Assembly: GCA_021773175.1 (NCBI GenBank)
Contig: JAJFKO010000043.1
Coordinates: 124,001 to 188,000 of the forward strand
Source: Gammaproteobacteria bacterium
GTDB lineage: Bacteria; Pseudomonadota; Gammaproteobacteria; JAJFKO01
Direction of reading: 5' to 3'
Length of the DNA stretch: 64,000 nucleotides
The notes beneath the pieces were generated by a model that saw only the letters and a list, made by a program, of their open reading frames with translations, had not been told where the DNA came from and did not search any database. Positions 19,301 through 28,906 of this stretch are shown piece by piece; positions within the stretch are counted from its first letter, which is position 1, and every line of letters begins with the position of its first letter. Made by a program: the position numbers and the translations under genes.

Positions 19301-22300
19301 GCAAAAGCAAATATTGACGGGGGTTTTCCTGAGTACATAATAAAGCTAAACGATAGCAACCAAGTGTATCGCATCCATGTAACTAAAGGGCTGATATACT
19401 GCGGCGAACTTATATTAATTAATACGCCACTAAATATTATGAACCATCCTTATTTACAACTAACTGGGTTTGCTAATGCTCGTTCGTGCTTTGTTTCTCA
19501 GTCAGGAAATAAATATTTAATTGAACGAGAAAATTTAACTTTACGCATTTCAGTAGATAAATATAATCAGTATATTATAGAAAGAAAATTTCAAAAGAGC
19601 GATGCTGCTGAGTCTTGGTATAGTTTAAGACCTTTAACTCAAGCACAGAAATCTATGTTTAGCTTGTCAGGCTATTCTTATCTAGAAGGCGACTTCTCAG
19701 TAATTTTAAAGGAGCGCGATAAATCTGCGTGGGTATCTGCGGATCATAATGAAATTATTTTTACCAATAGAGTTGGAACAATTTGTTATCGAGCTCGTAA
19801 AAGTAACCTTATGTGGCGAATTACTACCTCGTGCCCAAAAGAGTATATTGCTACTCCTAAGACGGCGGCATTAACACTTTGCTCTAGTATAGAAGGCAGT
19901 AAGTTTGTTATTGTAAAGCAGCGCGCTGATAAAACAGAATTTCTGTTGGCGCGTTATGGTTTATCTTTCATGCTGGCAGAAGACGGTCAATATCTGGAAT
20001 TTGAGTATCAAGGCAAAATATTTAAACAAACGCATAGGCAGCTTAACTTTCGACAAGGTGTGGCTGCGCTTGAATTCTGTTCTGCTACTCAGCGACTTTG
20101 TGTGATTGCTGTGCAAGTTTTTTTGAACACAGGAAACCGCCAAGAAGATAGTGAGTATTATCAGTTAGAACATGATCGCTCCGCTAAAGTTTGCCAACAT
20201 CTTGTCACAACCGTCTTTAATATAGAACCTAACCAACAATTATGGCAATACAGTGGCACTGAACAAGCCTATATTATGAAAATAAAAGGCTCTCAGCCTA
20301 TACCTGAAACACCTGCTCAGGCACTATATCTTTGTTATGTCTACTTAGCTAGTCGACAACCTGAAAAGGCGTGGAAAATATTAGAGTATTGTGATAAATC
20401 ACTTGGCGGGTTAACAGGGGCGTATGATGAGCTTCGTTATATAGCTTGGATTTGTAACTGTATACCATATCTTATAAAAGAAGCTGATAGCAAAGCAACT
20501 GTTTCAACACCACCATATGTGTCTTGTAAACTAAAGGCAATAGCCTTGCTTACGCGTGCACGTCAACAAAGTATAAATTTTAATATTCCGGATGATGATT
20601 TTGAGCTGCAAAATGACAATTTACGTTTTAGACAAGCAGAGATTAGAGCAGTAATGCAGTTTTATGCTGAACTTTCTGCTGAAATTTACCAATTGTTTTC
20701 ACGCTGGCAATTACTACACCGGGAGCTATATATTGGCTACGAACTAACTGATTTAGAAAAACGAAGTCTACTTAACTACTATTATGAAGGGGCACCGCGT
20801 GCCAAAGAAGGAAAGCCCGCACTAGGCGCTTTAGGCTATGCATGGGTACAGTTACACATTTCAATATTAAATAAAGAGTATCTGCAGTTAGTAAGGCTAG
20901 AGGCACAACGAGCATTAAGTCAATATGAAAGCATGCGTAAGCAAGCAATTAATGCGTTTATAAACAGCTGTCCAACAATTAAGCGAACAACTTCAAATAT
21001 AGAGTACGTAAGTATTGATCTCGAACTGCCAGAAGACGTTACAATAAATAAAAGTTTTTATACTAAACAAGAAAAGGAAAAAGCATTTCACTATCGTGAC
21101 TTCCCGCTAAGGAATCTTGTTGCTGCTATTCCTAATCAACAAGTTGCGTTAGAAGTCTTACATTCAGACTGTAAAGAGGGGGAGTTTATCGATGCTTTTC
21201 CTAGTTTACTAACAGTTGCTCTAGATAATAATCATCCTGGCAGAGCAACATTAGTTGATTTTTGTAAAGCTGTATTGCTGGCGAGTAGACATGTTCCTCT
21301 TAAAAAACAGCATTCCAATATTCCACTGTTGTGTAATGTATTATATCGAGTTCTTTGTTCACCAGCACAAACGAAAATAAAGGTTGGTAGTAATATACGC
21401 AGCTACTCTTATTTGTTTACTCTTGCTAGAGAGCTAAAGACTACACCGATAGCTGTGCCGCAACTGGCGTCCACATTCAATGAGGTTCTTGCTACTTCTC
21501 AACAAATGTGGGATGAATTACCTCAGCTGCAACCAGTATCTGCCCCCACAATTACTGCTGATGAGACAGTTGCAATTGACAGCAATAAGTTATTATTTAC
21601 TGCAAAAGAAAATCAACAATTTTTAGCTAAAGAATCGGCATGGAAAGCTTTGGAATACCAACATAGAACCGGTAAGTTACCAGGTGATACAAAAGAAAAG
21701 CTTAGTGAGCAAGATGCCGGGAAAAATAAGTTTACTGCATTATTAGCATTACAAGATTTAGCAACAATAGAGTTTGAGGGTGAAGGTGTACGGGCTGATT
21801 TACTTAGTAGTACTGAGACACATTTGGCAGAAATTAAGGTTTCTCAACAACGCCTGTTAGCTCAAATACTAGACCTAGCAGGAGAAGGACCTGAAGACCC
21901 TGGTGAAAATCAACAATGGATGCTAGAGATAGATGCTGAGCAGCGTTCACCAGTTATGCTAGACAAATTATTAGCGCTTTATTTGCATGAAAATATGCAG
22001 TTATATGCAGAACAAACAGGATTATCATCTGAAAAAATTAATAAACTACATGGTTTGCTTGCACAATATATAGCAGCAACACTGCGTCAACAACAATTAT
22101 CTAGAATAAGCAACATTTTATTGTTGATTGCAAATGATGTGCAGAGTGAATCTCTGTTACATCAAGCTTGTTATAAACTAGCTCAAGCATTATATGCTGA
22201 AAATCTTGTTGATGTTACATGTGATACGGTACTGAGTATTTTTCAATATTATGAAGAAATTTTATTAAGGCCAAAGCAAATAGAATCAATTAAACGATTG

Positions 22301-25300
22301 CTTGAAACGGATGAGCGTGGCGAGTTTCTTAACTTAGTAATGAAAATTATCATGGGGGGAGGTAAGTCTAAAGTATTTCTGCCAATTGTTGCTCAAAAAA
22401 TGGCGAGGGGCAATAATTTAGTCGTTATTGAGGTACCAAGAGCATTATTAAAAACTAACTATGTGGATTTAAAGGCTGTCAGCACAAAACTTTTTGCTCA
22501 AGCCCCTGTTCTTTTCGATTTTGAAAGATATACAGACTGTTCTCCTCAAGCACTGAGACAATACTTCAATAACCTTGTCAGTGTTATGGTAAATAAAAGC
22601 TATTTGGTTACAACGGGAAGAGCTGTGCCATCATTAGAGCTCAAATACTTTGAAGTTTTACTTTTAAAACCAAATAACGAAGAAGAGATTAAAGTTTGGG
22701 AAGAACAAGTTTATTGGTTAGATCAACTTGTTAATCTGTTTCAGAATAAAGCTGACCTGGTCATTGATGAAGTGCATCAGGGCTTGTTACTAAAAAATAA
22801 ACTCAACTATACACTAGGTGAACCCAAAACATTATCGAAAGCATTAATAGAACATAGTGTTAATTTGTATAGATTTTTATACTTGGTAAAGCTAGACAAT
22901 ATTAAAGGTTTGAAAAATTCCGGCTCGCTGACACTCGCAGATATTATAAAAAATAAAAAGCCTTTTAATAATGATGCTCAGTTTCAACAGGCATGTGAGT
23001 TATTAGCAAGACAACTAGTCGATAGCAAAGAGAGCCCATTGGCATTTCTATTTAAGGATTTATCTGAAGAAAAAGCATCACAAAAGAAAGCGGCTCTACT
23101 TCTATATCTTCAAAATGAAACCGATGTTATCCCTGGTTTTACAAAAAAACTTACTCAAAAGCAGCGCTTAATGCTGCAGCTATATAAGCTTGAAGTTAAT
23201 AAATTACTTGCATTTACATTAAATAAAAAACATGGTGAAAATTATGGTCCGTCAAAGTCAACTAAACACAGTCCTGCTGTACGTGTTGTAGCAAAGCCTT
23301 ATTTAGCTAATACCAAACCTAATGAATTTAGTGACTTTGGACATCCTATTGTTGCGACGAATTACACTATTCAGTCATTACTAATCTCCGGGATTCCTAC
23401 TGACTTGCTCAAAGTTTATGTTGAACAATTACAGGTTAGAGCTCGCGTTGAATTTAACGATATATTTGGCAGCGTAACTGACAAAAGAGATGCATCCATT
23501 GATAATGTGCCAGTAGCACTATTCTTTGCAAAGTTGGTAGCTCCAGACAAAATTTTGTTGAGTGAAATTGATGTTAATGATGAAACGCAATTTGCAAGCA
23601 TAGCTGCGAAACTTAAGTATAAGGAAGAGCTAATATTTCAAATATTAGAAGAACTTGTGCTGAAAAATATTCGTATAGACACGAAAATACTTCATGGTGA
23701 TGCATATAATCATGTTGATACTGTACATAGTTGTCGTGGTGTTTCTGCAACTCTGGCAAATTATGAAACTTTTCATCAAAAATTGAACTACGATGAAGAT
23801 AGTAGTATAGGTACGGATGCATATATTATTAATGGTATACGCGACAAACAACCAAATCTTCAAGTATTAGATTTTACAGAGCTTGATGCTTTTATAGCTA
23901 AATGTTTTGAGCGTTATTCTGCAGCTGATCAAATAAGAGCAATTATCGATATTAATGCGACATTTCTTGGTGTTAGTAATTTAATAGTTGCTCAAAAGAT
24001 TGCGTCTTACATCGCTATGAATCCAACAAAGTTTAATCATCCTTGTAAAGTTGAATATGTTTTATTCTTTGATGACCAAGATAGATTAGCAGCGCTGAGT
24101 GTAGCTAAAGATGCTGGCGAACAAAAAGTTATTGTATTAAATACATCTGATCCTGAACTGATTAATGAGCGTTTAGACTGTAAGCCTAATGCAAGATTTA
24201 CCTTCTATGATCAGGCTCATACTATTGGTGCTGATATCAAGCAAACAGAGCAAGCTAAAGCAATTGTATTCATCGATCAAGAGACGCCGTTATCAAGTTT
24301 TACGCAAGGCGCTATGCGTATGCGTGATTTGCTAGAAGGTGGACAAAATATTGATATATTTGTGCCAAGCCATTTAGAAGGCAATAGTTTTGATGAGCTA
24401 ATAGAATTAATGCGTGATTTTGAACTTAAGACATTACAAGCGAATAATTTTGAGGCAGCAATTGCTAAGATGCATGCTGTTATTCGCTTACATCTTAAGC
24501 GTCTTATTCTAAAAGCAGATACTGTTAGTGAAAAGCATCGTCTCGGTAGAATATTTCAAGAAGTTTTTATTGATATAAAAACTGAGTCCGACTTTTTGTC
24601 GTGTAGCTTATCGAAACAGTCGGTAGCCACAAAAGACATTTTGACGCGGCTTGAGATTCGCTTGTTTAGTCAATGGAATGCTCTGACTAAAGAAGCAGTA
24701 GGAACAGCTCCTAAAGATATTACAGCTAAAGTGCGTGATGATTTACATGAGGTTGTTGTTAACGCCTGCCTGCCCGGTGTTTGTGCAGAAGAGCAGCTTT
24801 GGCAACAACAAGATAAACAAGCGGATGTTGCTACTCTGGTTGAGGTGGAAGTACAAGTTGAAGTTGAAGTTAAAGAAGAAGTAGAAAAAGAGCTCTTTGA
24901 TCCGGAGCTCAGGGAATTAAATTTTAAGCTTTATTCTTTAGCAGATTTTCTATCTCAGAAAAAAGTTTCATTAGCAACGCTCAAGAAAATTTGTACAAGT
25001 TGTGGAGCTGAAGATGTGCCTGATTTTTCAACAAATATATTAGCATCTCCTAACTTTTTTCAATGTTATAAGTGGCAGGAAAATCATTTAGGCTATTACG
25101 CAAAGCCTGTACACGCACTATTGTTTTTTCGCACAGCTCAAGGCTTGCAGTGTATCTTACTTAGTCAACAAGAATGTGACCGGCTTTTGCCAGAGGTTAA
25201 TCAATATGATAAGGCTTGGATCAGCACAACTCAGCATCACTGTTTAGCTGGTAAGCCTGAAGAACACATTGAACTAGCTCAAGACTATCAATTGATTATA

Positions 25301-27382
25301 GAGCAGGTCCGGTTTTTTAATGGAGAATTATCTTTACTACTTGAGACAAGTAGTTCTTTATTGTGGCTTGCAGATGATACACAACAAAAAGTAGAATTTT
25401 TCCATAATAACTTACTTTGTAGTAGAGAGTGCCATGCTTCACAGCTGCAGCAGCTACTTGTTGCTTTGCAAGGCTGTCAGCAAGTATTTGCGTTCATTGC
25501 GATGACTGCAGATATTGATAGAACAGATTTTGATTGGGAGGCTCAGTTTGAAGACTGTGAAGAAGAAGATATTGCAGAGTATAAAAGAGTTGCTGCAGCA
25601 TTTTATCACGTATCACAAAATTGGTGGAATGAGGCGCAATCTATAGCTGATTTAACTGCTGAATATAATCTCCCTTTACTCGCTAGAGGCCACTTCTCTA
25701 GACACGTACAGGCTGTTAACTGTGAGCCTACACATCAATCGTTAAGAGCTTGTGTGGTGGCAACAGAAAACTATTTAACATCGCGGGATAATTCTGACAC
25801 AACAATAGATGGTGAGACAGATATCGTTAAAGGAATTTTGTTACGTTTATCTGATGCTGGTGATGCTACCGAGAACATGCCATGTTCAGACTCAAATACC
25901 ATGAAAATGCTAAGTACTAATGGTTATATCTGGCCAAAAGAAGTTGAGCTTTTAATACCCATAGTGACTGCTGCTCACCCAAATATCAGTCTTCCTGAAG
26001 TTCGCTATCTAACTCAGTATTGTTTAGATGAACCTTTAGTTGTATTAGGGCTATTATTAAATTCAAGTCTGTATGTCGATGCATATGCTTTAACTAAAGT
26101 AGCGGAGCACGATATCGATCGTCAGGCTTTAGTGAAACTATCGGCAAAGCTGCGACTTCCTGAGTCAAGCTTTCTTGCTGTCTTAGTTAGAGCTGAGAGG
26201 TTAGAGATCCTGCAGGATATCCTGACTGTTTTAGTTACGACACATGATACAGTAAGGGCTACAATTATTGCTGAACTATGTCAGAGAACAAAAGAATCGA
26301 GCACATTACTATATTTTCTACGTCACGCTACGTATATTAAAGATGAAAATGTTCAGCGGGCTATTTTGCAAAACCCTTTTGTTGACGCTGACATGCTTGA
26401 CTTACTAAGTGTTGTTTGTGATGAGAGCATTATGTTAGAAGTTCTTGCTCATGATTTTGTTTCACAACAAGCACTAGAAAATATTTTTTTAAGAGCTGAG
26501 CAGATTGATGTTATAAGTGCAATGGTGTCGAAGCGAGGCAGTTTATTTCTCAGTGAGGAGTTACAAAAAGACTATGTTGGCCGTGATTTTGTTGTAACTG
26601 AGGCATTATTAACATTAGCTAGAGTTACAACTTTTAGTTCAGTACTCGCTGCTTTAGCAGATTTTAATGGTATTGACAATATTCCTGAATTACAGAAAGC
26701 AATAATTCTAAATCTTCATACACACGCAGATACGGCACAGAGATTATTCAATAAAATTGACTCATTAGTGGTAAATGATATTACTTTTAGTACCTATGAA
26801 GACGTATTGCTCATGATTACTAATAATATAACAGAGTGTGCTCAATTATCTTTAATTTTAGCAAACGCTGAAGGTAAAATATCAAAAAAATTACAGATGG
26901 CGATTGCTCTACATGACTATGCATCTGAAGAAATATTATCTGGGCTACAAAACTTAGTTAATTTGGATGGTGATGTTCGATTAGTTATAGAACAAAAGTC
27001 ACATGGGCAGATATTTGCTATTTTTTATCGAGAGCTAGAAGATGCTTTACAGCCTTTTATTACAGAAGAGAGTAAAAATTCAGTTGAAATTGGGGTGGCA
27101 GAAGAACTACGCCAAAATATTCTTGCTGCTCACCATATTTACTTTAGTGGTCAAATCAATTTAGAAGCAATGCAAGTCTTTATTCGCAGCTGTGAAGCAG
27201 CTATTCATGGCGCTAAGACTAAATTATATCCAGAAAATCGTTGGAGAGTAGTCGATAGCTTCAAAGAGAGGCTATTTGGAGACCCACGCAAGGCTATGCT
27301 CCTAGCTTTAGATTCATTCAGTGCGCAATTACAAAATTTCAGAGTAATTACTACTTGTCGGGAGCAGGCTGCTGCGGGCTAA
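16382..27382 (+). CDS. Giant DUF3638/DUF3645-type protein (3666 aa), helicase-like core, candidate effector
   Basis: One uninterrupted 11-kb frame. The core resembles the large DUF3638/DUF3645 family known from fungi, plants and some intracellular bacteria. It has a P-loop MGGGKSK (1991-1997), a Walker-B-like DEVH (2129-2132) followed by LNYTLGEP, FYDQAHTIGADI (from 2608), and a motif-VI-like QGAMRMR (2642-2648), so it looks like a superfamily-2 NTPase. The first 250 residues hold GGHA (H116), NNSGDG (135-140) and QLSGTC (Q230, C235), which could be a permuted papain-like Cys-His site. A V/E-alternating tract lies near 2820-2838, and the C-terminal 600 residues look like helical repeats. There is no signal peptide or clear membrane segment. 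Function is unknown; some eukaryotic relatives are annotated as ubiquitin hydrolases. Confidence 0.8.
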   Translation: MPIKKVEITESLFAHINTDAFLVGSVGLEGQVFENTINYLKQYIRQLEQQGALTPDVEHLLTACEGLVERESQLGQCASAEDLSRLAHKIYADISKLSGEQYLLMPGGWESSTGGHAMIYQFRLGDNGDLLFCINNSGDGLQYHEKYSTKDKELYNPVLTYKIPKEMLTHQRDFVLFIQQLLQVNANVQRKTNADAATLYLGIFPKLSHLKGVIIADRSIPLRHWYTAGQLSGTCAQRSIHQMLKVRFSSWDKYRRFIYGFKVYALDDYIGKLRSDGDANNPKYLQHVIKAIKHNLRLLNLKSNSDPSKRLFSQSKVAAEREKLCRYKAELEGNATDNAAIKKMQLGSQIPLDHSIDIGLSVKIDNADGASTCVEMTMREPLTICGGERFLIELSLLLERCNVLKEERNDFALLQQLELFFLTLPLDTLTQENKVNTYYAAVISEGGALDFFSILAQLQNLYFDCIARLINKECVLPRMYLVKLSIFAVTAYINGRLSKLDAFKSKVTEYLECILCVNERSTFLATNEPNLDARLALIKRLYPDFHGNNHDSEHFHSAHVNATYVLKYYQSLIPEELLSDFETAYKAISENLAPCLKIILDRLKLGGIYYFLTNFHLYEDVMKSEGEYAELVRRFQLQFKMEAVYVSNLKLLAGESRYGYRIGEDSRPFIQIEAFELKGSSNIYLRIETYFNSVVEMIKQSKGLQHAKYPMSVECGARYALTYNINKGTLPRTDNNTQLVASLAGLNQHVIDAAQIEARELFHLRRVAATQIVLTIEYFNVHIEKLKRVDMQQYIEANLMQPELLLAAINATLLEQFDKFIEKGLTVTKSKGSLSQNSIVFIRLNCLLYEYIYLADVKQYQLHLNALIARLFQLIEITQDEDVQTSLHHYGLSLLVTKSRYSKLSEAEFAQAFLSFFIINARRNPDETLSLDSKLKMRVMLHNFKTIVEEYSKYINVALLTMVLQQANLHLDLAKANIDGGFPEYIIKLNDSNQVYRIHVTKGLIYCGELILINTPLNIMNHPYLQLTGFANARSCFVSQSGNKYLIERENLTLRISVDKYNQYIIERKFQKSDAAESWYSLRPLTQAQKSMFSLSGYSYLEGDFSVILKERDKSAWVSADHNEIIFTNRVGTICYRARKSNLMWRITTSCPKEYIATPKTAALTLCSSIEGSKFVIVKQRADKTEFLLARYGLSFMLAEDGQYLEFEYQGKIFKQTHRQLNFRQGVAALEFCSATQRLCVIAVQVFLNTGNRQEDSEYYQLEHDRSAKVCQHLVTTVFNIEPNQQLWQYSGTEQAYIMKIKGSQPIPETPAQALYLCYVYLASRQPEKAWKILEYCDKSLGGLTGAYDELRYIAWICNCIPYLIKEADSKATVSTPPYVSCKLKAIALLTRARQQSINFNIPDDDFELQNDNLRFRQAEIRAVMQFYAELSAEIYQLFSRWQLLHRELYIGYELTDLEKRSLLNYYYEGAPRAKEGKPALGALGYAWVQLHISILNKEYLQLVRLEAQRALSQYESMRKQAINAFINSCPTIKRTTSNIEYVSIDLELPEDVTINKSFYTKQEKEKAFHYRDFPLRNLVAAIPNQQVALEVLHSDCKEGEFIDAFPSLLTVALDNNHPGRATLVDFCKAVLLASRHVPLKKQHSNIPLLCNVLYRVLCSPAQTKIKVGSNIRSYSYLFTLARELKTTPIAVPQLASTFNEVLATSQQMWDELPQLQPVSAPTITADETVAIDSNKLLFTAKENQQFLAKESAWKALEYQHRTGKLPGDTKEKLSEQDAGKNKFTALLALQDLATIEFEGEGVRADLLSSTETHLAEIKVSQQRLLAQILDLAGEGPEDPGENQQWMLEIDAEQRSPVMLDKLLALYLHENMQLYAEQTGLSSEKINKLHGLLAQYIAATLRQQQLSRISNILLLIANDVQSESLLHQACYKLAQALYAENLVDVTCDTVLSIFQYYEEILLRPKQIESIKRLLETDERGEFLNLVMKIIMGGGKSKVFLPIVAQKMARGNNLVVIEVPRALLKTNYVDLKAVSTKLFAQAPVLFDFERYTDCSPQALRQYFNNLVSVMVNKSYLVTTGRAVPSLELKYFEVLLLKPNNEEEIKVWEEQVYWLDQLVNLFQNKADLVIDEVHQGLLLKNKLNYTLGEPKTLSKALIEHSVNLYRFLYLVKLDNIKGLKNSGSLTLADIIKNKKPFNNDAQFQQACELLARQLVDSKESPLAFLFKDLSEEKASQKKAALLLYLQNETDVIPGFTKKLTQKQRLMLQLYKLEVNKLLAFTLNKKHGENYGPSKSTKHSPAVRVVAKPYLANTKPNEFSDFGHPIVATNYTIQSLLISGIPTDLLKVYVEQLQVRARVEFNDIFGSVTDKRDASIDNVPVALFFAKLVAPDKILLSEIDVNDETQFASIAAKLKYKEELIFQILEELVLKNIRIDTKILHGDAYNHVDTVHSCRGVSATLANYETFHQKLNYDEDSSIGTDAYIINGIRDKQPNLQVLDFTELDAFIAKCFERYSAADQIRAIIDINATFLGVSNLIVAQKIASYIAMNPTKFNHPCKVEYVLFFDDQDRLAALSVAKDAGEQKVIVLNTSDPELINERLDCKPNARFTFYDQAHTIGADIKQTEQAKAIVFIDQETPLSSFTQGAMRMRDLLEGGQNIDIFVPSHLEGNSFDELIELMRDFELKTLQANNFEAAIAKMHAVIRLHLKRLILKADTVSEKHRLGRIFQEVFIDIKTESDFLSCSLSKQSVATKDILTRLEIRLFSQWNALTKEAVGTAPKDITAKVRDDLHEVVVNACLPGVCAEEQLWQQQDKQADVATLVEVEVQVEVEVKEEVEKELFDPELRELNFKLYSLADFLSQKKVSLATLKKICTSCGAEDVPDFSTNILASPNFFQCYKWQENHLGYYAKPVHALLFFRTAQGLQCILLSQQECDRLLPEVNQYDKAWISTTQHHCLAGKPEEHIELAQDYQLIIEQVRFFNGELSLLLETSSSLLWLADDTQQKVEFFHNNLLCSRECHASQLQQLLVALQGCQQVFAFIAMTADIDRTDFDWEAQFEDCEEEDIAEYKRVAAAFYHVSQNWWNEAQSIADLTAEYNLPLLARGHFSRHVQAVNCEPTHQSLRACVVATENYLTSRDNSDTTIDGETDIVKGILLRLSDAGDATENMPCSDSNTMKMLSTNGYIWPKEVELLIPIVTAAHPNISLPEVRYLTQYCLDEPLVVLGLLLNSSLYVDAYALTKVAEHDIDRQALVKLSAKLRLPESSFLAVLVRAERLEILQDILTVLVTTHDTVRATIIAELCQRTKESSTLLYFLRHATYIKDENVQRAILQNPFVDADMLDLLSVVCDESIMLEVLAHDFVSQQALENIFLRAEQIDVISAMVSKRGSLFLSEELQKDYVGRDFVVTEALLTLARVTTFSSVLAALADFNGIDNIPELQKAIILNLHTHADTAQRLFNKIDSLVVNDITFSTYEDVLLMITNNITECAQLSLILANAEGKISKKLQMAIALHDYASEEILSGLQNLVNLDGDVRLVIEQKSHGQIFAIFYRELEDALQPFITEESKNSVEIGVAEELRQNILAAHHIYFSGQINLEAMQVFIRSCEAAIHGAKTKLYPENRWRVVDSFKERLFGDPRKAMLLALDSFSAQLQNFRVITTCREQAAAG

Positions 27383-27455
27383 ATGTCATCCTCATTTTTC
27401 TAAAGAATAAAAAATTATATATTTAGGATTCTTGCAGGAGTTGAGATTATAACTG

Positions 27456-27537
27456 ACAATACTCGGCGAAAAATGAAACCAACACGACATAATTCGCCGA
27501 ATATTGTTGACAGGTTGGCATTTTTCGTCAAATATTG
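27456..27537. repeat. Cluster of three related inverted motifs upstream of pntAA
   Basis: ACAATACTCGGCGAA (27456-27470) pairs with TTCGCCGAATATTGT (27493-27507), 15 bases with one mismatch. It also pairs with the CATTTTTCG-containing segment 27519-27537 (16 of 19 positions with flank). So one motif occurs once forward and twice reversed within 82 bases, and the two possible hairpins exclude each other. It may be an operator or a degraded element. Confidence 0.45.
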
Positions 27538-27779
27538 CTGAATTAATACAAGGTGATAGAAGCATATCGTTGCTAGCTTCACTGCAGATAGGTAAAACTA
27601 CGCTAATTGCTGGATTATCCGCAGCGCTGAGCATTTCTTTAATTCAGCCTCGACTGCTTCTTTGCTATGGAAAGGATCCATTCATACTAAGTGATGAAGT
27701 CGAAGCTAGAGCTGAATCTGTAAGCGAATATACCTTATATTCAACCAACATTAACAACTATAGAGAAATAAAATGCTAA
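27504..27779 (+). other. Doubtful 91-codon ORF or gene remnant before pntAA
   Basis: The frame is open from TTG 27504 to a TAA that lies inside the pntAA start (ATGCTAA). It has no ATG and no ribosome-binding site. The translation has a hydrophobic patch (LIAGLSAALSISLIQP) followed by a polar tail (SDEVEARAESVSEYTLYST) and resembles the end of a real protein more than random sequence. It could be a decayed gene or a leader overlapping pntAA. The 390 bases between the giant gene and pntAA hold nothing else I can support. Confidence 0.2.
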
Positions 27780-28894
27780 GGATTGCTATACCAAAAGAAA
27801 GCTATGAGAATGAAACGCGAGTGGCAGCTTTACCGCAAACTGTAAAACAGTATTGTAACTTAGGCGTAGATGTTTCTGTCGAAAGAGGGCTTGGGCAGAG
27901 TGTCAGTATTAGCGATGCAGAGTATCAAGCTGCTGGTGCAAAAATAGTGAGTAGCTACGAACAATTGGCTAGCAATTCAGATGTCATTTTGCAAGTTCGA
28001 GCGCCAAATGCAGAGCAAATTGCAAAGTTTCGTAAAGACACAAAGCTGATTAGTTTCTTAGACCCATTTCGACAAACAGAATTATTATCAACCCTAGCAA
28101 AGCATAATATTACGGCCATGAGTATGGAAATGATCCCACGAATTACCCGAGCACAAAAAATGGATGCGCTTAGCTCGCAAACTAATTTAGGCGGTTACGT
28201 CGCCGTTATTTTAGCTGCGGAATATAGTCAGAAAGCATTCCCAATGATGATGACGGCTGCAGGCACAATTAACCCAGTTAGAGTTTTTGTGATTGGCGTT
28301 GGAGTGGCGGGATTACAAGCGATTGCTACAGCTAAGCGGCTTGGTGCGCGTGTTGAAGCGTTTGATACACGTCCCGTTGTTGCTGAACAAGTTAAATCAT
28401 TGGGGGCAAAGTTTGTTGAAATTGATTTAGGTGAAACGAGTGAAACCAAAGGTGGTTATGCTACAGCCTTAACGCCGGAGCAAGTTGCGAAACAACAACA
28501 AGCCATGATAGCGGTTTGTGCTAAATCAGATGTGGTGATTACAACGGCACAAGTTTTCGGAAAACCTGCACCGAAATTAGTGAATCAAGAAATGGTTGCG
28601 GCTATGCAGCCTGGAAGTGTGATTATTGATATGGCGATTGAGACCGGTGGCAATGTTGACGGTTCTGTATTACATGAAGTTGTCGATAAAAATGGTGTTA
28701 GTATTCTTGGTTTTGCTAATTTGCCTGGCCGCGTTGCATTACATGCCAGTCAAGTGTACGCAAATAATTTATATAATCTATTTGCTGAATATTGGAATAA
28801 AGAACAACAATCCTTTAACTTGAATTTAGACGATGAAATTTTACAAGCCTGTGTGGTCGCTCACGCAGGAAATGTCTTATTTGCCATGAAGTGA
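27773..28894 (+). CDS. pntAA: NAD(P) transhydrogenase subunit alpha part 1 (PntAA, NAD-binding domain I)
   Basis: A 373-residue soluble subunit equivalent to the dI domain of proton-translocating transhydrogenase. It begins RIAIPKESYENETRVAALP, a family hallmark. It has the RVFVIGVGVAGLQAIATAKRLGA Rossmann motif with EAFDTRP following, and GGNVDGS plus NLPGRVALHASQVYANN near the C-terminus. It binds NAD(H) at the cytoplasmic face and hands hydride to PntB. The three-gene arrangement AA-AB-B is the split form seen in Rhodospirillum and many alphaproteobacteria and Legionellales. Only 12 bases separate it from pntAB. Confidence 0.96.
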   Translation: MLRIAIPKESYENETRVAALPQTVKQYCNLGVDVSVERGLGQSVSISDAEYQAAGAKIVSSYEQLASNSDVILQVRAPNAEQIAKFRKDTKLISFLDPFRQTELLSTLAKHNITAMSMEMIPRITRAQKMDALSSQTNLGGYVAVILAAEYSQKAFPMMMTAAGTINPVRVFVIGVGVAGLQAIATAKRLGARVEAFDTRPVVAEQVKSLGAKFVEIDLGETSETKGGYATALTPEQVAKQQQAMIAVCAKSDVVITTAQVFGKPAPKLVNQEMVAAMQPGSVIIDMAIETGGNVDGSVLHEVVDKNGVSILGFANLPGRVALHASQVYANNLYNLFAEYWNKEQQSFNLNLDDEILQACVVAHAGNVLFAMK

Positions 28895-28906
28895 GAGATA
28901 TAGAGT

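Noticed and set aside
27392-27634. 80-codon minus-strand ORF after the giant gene
   Set aside because: It crosses the inverted motif cluster, has no ribosome site, and its composition is typical of antisense or intergenic sequence.
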